Source: JBBQNJ01 sp038329845 (GTDB lineage Bacteria > Planctomycetota > Phycisphaerae > Tepidisphaerales > Tepidisphaeraceae). Taken from it: DNA of 27,014 bases. The position numbers were made by a program, and so were the translations under genes. How positions within the stretch are numbered: position 1 is the first letter of the stretch; each line of letters starts with the position of its first letter. The DNA is taken from the NCBI GenBank assembly GCA_038329845.1, contig JBBQNJ010000068.1:1-27014 (forward strand), written 5' to 3'. Below, one piece after another: positions 24,279 to 27,014 of the stretch. Below the pieces are notes generated by a model. The model made no database searches and was not told where the DNA came from. It saw only the letters and a list, made by a program, of their open reading frames with translations.

Positions 24279-25142
24279 ATGATCACAACCTCACCCACCA
24301 ACCCGGCGATGCAAGGCGAACAACTCGACGGCGACGCACTCGCCGGATACCAACGCGATGGCTTCGTCTGCGCCCGCGGATTGCTGGCGCCGGACGAGGT
24401 CGAGGAGATCCGGCGTGCGTTCATGGAGATGGCGGCGAACGGCCCGGTGCCGGGATTGTCGGAGATCAAGCGACTCGATCGCCCCTACGATCCGGGCGAT
24501 CCGCTGGCGGTGTATCCGCGGATGATGCACCCGCATCGACACCCCGATAAGCCGGTCGGGCCGGTGGCGATGCGATATATGCTCGACGCCCGCATCGGCA
24601 GGGCTTTGCGGCAATTATTCGGCGAAGAGCCGATCGCCGCCCAGAGCATGTTCTACTTCAAGCCGCCCGGTGCCCGCGGGCAGGATTTCCACCAGGACAA
24701 TTTCTACCTTCGCGTGGCCCCGGGAACGTGCATGGCGGCGTGGATCGCCATCGACTCGGCCGATCAAGAGAACGGTGGAATGATGGTCACGCCCCGAACC
24801 CACACCATGGACGTGGTTTGCCCCGAGCATGTCAAAGATTCGACCCAGTTTTTTACCACCGAACATGTTGAACTGCCGCCGGGCACCCAGGCCGTGCAGA
24901 CGAACCTTCGGGCCGGTGACGTGCTGTTTTTCAACGGCAGCCTGATCCACGGATCGTATCCCAACACCAGCAAGGATCGTTTCCGCCGGGCCTTGATCTG
25001 CCACTACGTGCCGCGCAGTTGCATCGAGGTGGCCGCGGGATATCGACCGCTGCTGGATTTCACCGGACACCAAGTCGGCCGAGCCTTAGCCGAAGGCGGC
25101 GGCCCCTGCGGCAGCATCGACGGTGCCGTCGGCCTGCACTGA
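24279..25142 (+). CDS. Phytanoyl-CoA dioxygenase (PhyH) family protein
   Basis: 287 residues. It is a non-haem iron(II), 2-oxoglutarate-dependent oxygenase by motif: H138-Q-D140 and the distal H224 (SLIHGSYPN) form the iron triad, and an Arg in DRFRRA (234-237) would bind 2-oxoglutarate. The N-terminus (YQRDGFVCARGLLAPDEVEEIRRAF) and the central WIAIDSADQENGGMMVTPRTH are typical of PhyH. The family hydroxylates diverse small molecules, so the substrate cannot be told; planctomycetes carry many paralogues. The start is the ATG at 24279, lacking a clear ribosome binding site; an in-frame ATG at 24309 is an alternative. It is divergent from the AraC regulator, 85 nt apart, and needs oxygen, unlike the oxygen-sensitive PFOR. 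Confidence 0.92.
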   Translation: MITTSPTNPAMQGEQLDGDALAGYQRDGFVCARGLLAPDEVEEIRRAFMEMAANGPVPGLSEIKRLDRPYDPGDPLAVYPRMMHPHRHPDKPVGPVAMRYMLDARIGRALRQLFGEEPIAAQSMFYFKPPGARGQDFHQDNFYLRVAPGTCMAAWIAIDSADQENGGMMVTPRTHTMDVVCPEHVKDSTQFFTTEHVELPPGTQAVQTNLRAGDVLFFNGSLIHGSYPNTSKDRFRRALICHYVPRSCIEVAAGYRPLLDFTGHQVGRALAEGGGPCGSIDGAVGLH

Positions 25143-25342
25143 CCCCCTTTGGGACCCGCCCGCCCCCCCGCCTCGTTATCCCGCTTGCGGCCTTCGGCGA
25201 GACCCACACACTCACTCGGAACCTGCATGGGTATCCCGTGTGTTCCTCCGAGCAAATTGTCTCAATATGGCCGGCGAGCGGTATAGCTTCCTGCCTGGAG
25301 TGGCTCTTCATCTCCTCCGCTTTGGCGGTTCGTGTCAAGGAT

Positions 25343-25987
25343 TCACTTCGCCGTCGTGACCGCCCGAAGCACCGCGATTGTTTCGACGTGATGTTCCTCC
25401 GCCGCCAGGCGCAGCGCAGTCTCTCCCCTATTCGTCTTGGCATTCGCATCGGCGCCTCGCGCCAGCAGCAGCTTCACGATCTCGACGGAGTTTTCATCCG
25501 CCGCGTAATGCAAGGGCGTCCAGTTGTCGCGGCTTTTGGCTGATACGCTCGCCCCGGCCTCCAGCAGCATGCGGGCGACTTCGGTCGCCCCGGAATCTCC
25601 GGCATACATCAAGGGCGTTTCGTCGACCTCATTCCGCGAATCGACTTCCGCGCCGTGCGTAAGCAGGAACTTCGCCGCCTCCGGACGGTTTTTCTTGGCC
25701 GCGAAATGCAGCGGGGTATCGCGGTCCTCATCTCCCTGTTCGATGTTTGCCCCGTGTTTCAGCAGCACCCCCATCGCCTCGACATTGTTCAGCATCGTTG
25801 CTTCGATCAGCGGAGTATTGCGATCATCATTGCGCCAGTCGGGGTCCGACTTATCCGCGATCGCCTTTTCGGCGTCCTTGGGATCGCCGGACATCACATA
25901 CTGATGCCAACCCGCCTGGTTGCAACCCACCAGCAACAGACCGAACCAAGCAATCTGCAACGATATCATCTGAGCCAGACGATGCAT
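25343..25987 (-). CDS. Ankyrin-repeat lipoprotein
   Basis: 214 residues. The N-terminus is a lipoprotein signal with the lipobox LLVG-C22, so the mature protein is likely lipid-anchored at C22 and outside the cytoplasmic membrane. From about residue 56 on come four to five ankyrin repeats with the NTPLxxAxxxNxxxxxxLLxHGAxx pattern, for example DTPLHFAAKKNRPEAAKFLL and WTPLHYAADENSVEIVKLLL. Ankyrin repeats mediate protein binding; no enzyme domain is present. GGAG lies 8 nt before ATG 25987, and a promoter is predicted at 26032-26060. It is convergent with the PhyH gene and stands alone. Confidence 0.92.
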   Translation of the reverse strand: MHRLAQMISLQIAWFGLLLVGCNQAGWHQYVMSGDPKDAEKAIADKSDPDWRNDDRNTPLIEATMLNNVEAMGVLLKHGANIEQGDEDRDTPLHFAAKKNRPEAAKFLLTHGAEVDSRNEVDETPLMYAGDSGATEVARMLLEAGASVSAKSRDNWTPLHYAADENSVEIVKLLLARGADANAKTNRGETALRLAAEEHHVETIAVLRAVTTAK

Positions 25988-26031
25988 AATTCAATCTCCG
26001 CGAAAGAGGAGGGAGTCATTGACGCGAATCG

Positions 26032-26060
26032 ATCATATTGCCTGTGTGGTAAGTCAACAA
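26032..26060 (-). promoter_or_regulatory. Predicted promoter of the ankyrin lipoprotein gene
   Basis: On the minus strand TTGTTG (26060-26055) and TATGAT (26037-26032) are 17 bp apart, with the predicted start of transcription about 37 nt before the ATG at 25987. Confidence 0.45.
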
Positions 26061-26183
26061 ATTCCTCTTGGCCAATTGTCGCTTATTCCCCATGGTCCGC
26101 GATCCAGGGCGCTGCGCCGCCTTCATTGCCGGCTGGGTCATCCCCTGTCTTTCGCCTTGGTTTGCGAACGAAGAGGCGACGGA

Positions 26184-26243
26184 GACGTCGGCGTTCCGGC
26201 GAGCGCTGACGGATTCATCGGCATGCCTGGCAACGCCGACGTC
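26184..26243. repeat. 12-bp perfect inverted repeat
   Basis: GACGTCGGCGTT (26184-26195) and AACGCCGACGTC (26232-26243) are exact complements separated by 36 nt. Function is unclear: a structured RNA, a repeat remnant or a protein-binding pair. Confidence 0.6.
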
Positions 26244-26583
26244 CTCGTCGGCTCGATGAAGAACCGCGACAACCGGAAAACTCGGGATGACTCAGCATTG
26301 CCGGTGGTCGAGGGGTGTCGCTCGTCCGCAATGCCGGGTTCAAAACCGCCGATGAACGCGGATGCACGCCGATAGCGGCAACCGCCGGCCAAGATCCCGA
26401 TGGGTGCGGAAGCCATTTTTCGCGGGATCAGTTCAGGAATGGCCGGGGAAAGCAAGGATGTCAAAGCTACGGCAAGAGCGCCGCATCCGGGTCATTCCCG
26501 CTACCCGCAACCTTGGATCTCTGCCGAGTTGGTATTGAAGACCAATTCGATCCGCGTCGAATGGAAGACGAGGGTCAACGCAA

Positions 26584-26615
26584 GCGGCCCGGTCTCGATG
26601 AAGAGACCGGGCCGC
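26584..26615. terminator. 13-bp hairpin downstream of 16S rRNA
   Basis: GCGGCCCGGTCTC (26584-26596) pairs perfectly with GAGACCGGGCCGC (26603-26615) around a 6-nt loop. It lies about 160 nt after the 16S 3' end and is the strongest hairpin there, so it may end the rRNA transcript. The minus-strand sequence after it (TTGCGTTG) is not a clean T-tract. Confidence 0.5.
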
Positions 26616-26771
26616 AGCTTGAGTCTAGAGTGATCTTAGACAAGTGAATAGTCGGGCCAACTTTCCCGCGACGTTGCCGGCGCGGTATTCGAAGCTTTTG
26701 AGGGCTCCGATCGAGGCTGTGTTGACAATGTTCGATCGACAGATCGCTCTGTCATTCGTTCTAAGTTAATC

Positions 26772-27014
<243 letters not shown>

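Noticed and set aside
26019..26647. Several 77-118-codon frames before the 16S gene
   Set aside because: Biased Arg/Ser/Pro composition, mutually overlapping on both strands, and no ribosome binding sites or motifs.

Overview
The window looks like a piece of a high-GC planctomycete chromosome, probably of the Phycisphaerae group. The evidence is the mix of a prepilin-like H-xn-DG protein, a PEP-CTERM protein, a sulfatase with a chitobiase-like tail, a PA14-domain protein with planctomycete-style middle repeats, a PurS-PurL fusion, and the 3' end of a 16S rRNA gene that is not followed by 23S. The phylum is inferred from gene content and the 16S fragment, not from any search. Strong GGAGG-type ribosome binding sites match the CCTCC tail of the 16S gene.

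Layout. 1-5130: a direct repeat and promoter, then pyruvate:ferredoxin oxidoreductase (nifJ) and a dihydroorotate-dehydrogenase-like flavoprotein on +, closed by a bidirectional terminator. 5165-8173: a minus-strand cluster of a LacI-type regulator with a well-formed promoter/operator, a PEP-CTERM surface protein and a prepilin-like protein. 8270-8390: a 121-bp MITE-like palindromic element between the divergent lacI and araC genes. 8496-11210: an AraC regulator with a possible PocR-like sensor, followed by an mtaB methanol:corrinoid methyltransferase with its zinc ligands but no mtaC or mtaA beside it. 11237-14001: a PA14 protein carrying two in-frame tandem repeat arrays, and a small exported protein of unknown function. 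14021-16945: purL (-), preceded in the same protein by two tandem PurS-like units. 17088-18692: a sulfatase. 18716-19407: two small membrane proteins with a 4-nt overlap. 19720-20838: an M42-like metallopeptidase flanked by copies of an 8-nt microsatellite. 21116-21748: a Phd/VapC-type toxin-antitoxin pair whose toxin gene is frameshifted. 21943-25142: a TrpB2-type tryptophan synthase beta-like gene behind an AraC regulator, with a divergent PhyH-type dioxygenase. 25343-25987: an ankyrin-repeat lipoprotein. 25988-26775: non-coding. 26776-27014: 16S rRNA 3' end (-).

The combination suggests a heterotroph with anaerobic or fermentative capacity (PFOR, methanol methyltransferase) and use of sulfated polymers. 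I see no clear defence island, prophage or CRISPR array. The most unusual items are the solo mtaB with its own AraC regulator, the double-PurS/PurL fusion, the DHOD-like protein without the usual active-site loop, and the MITE in a regulator-regulator intergenic region.
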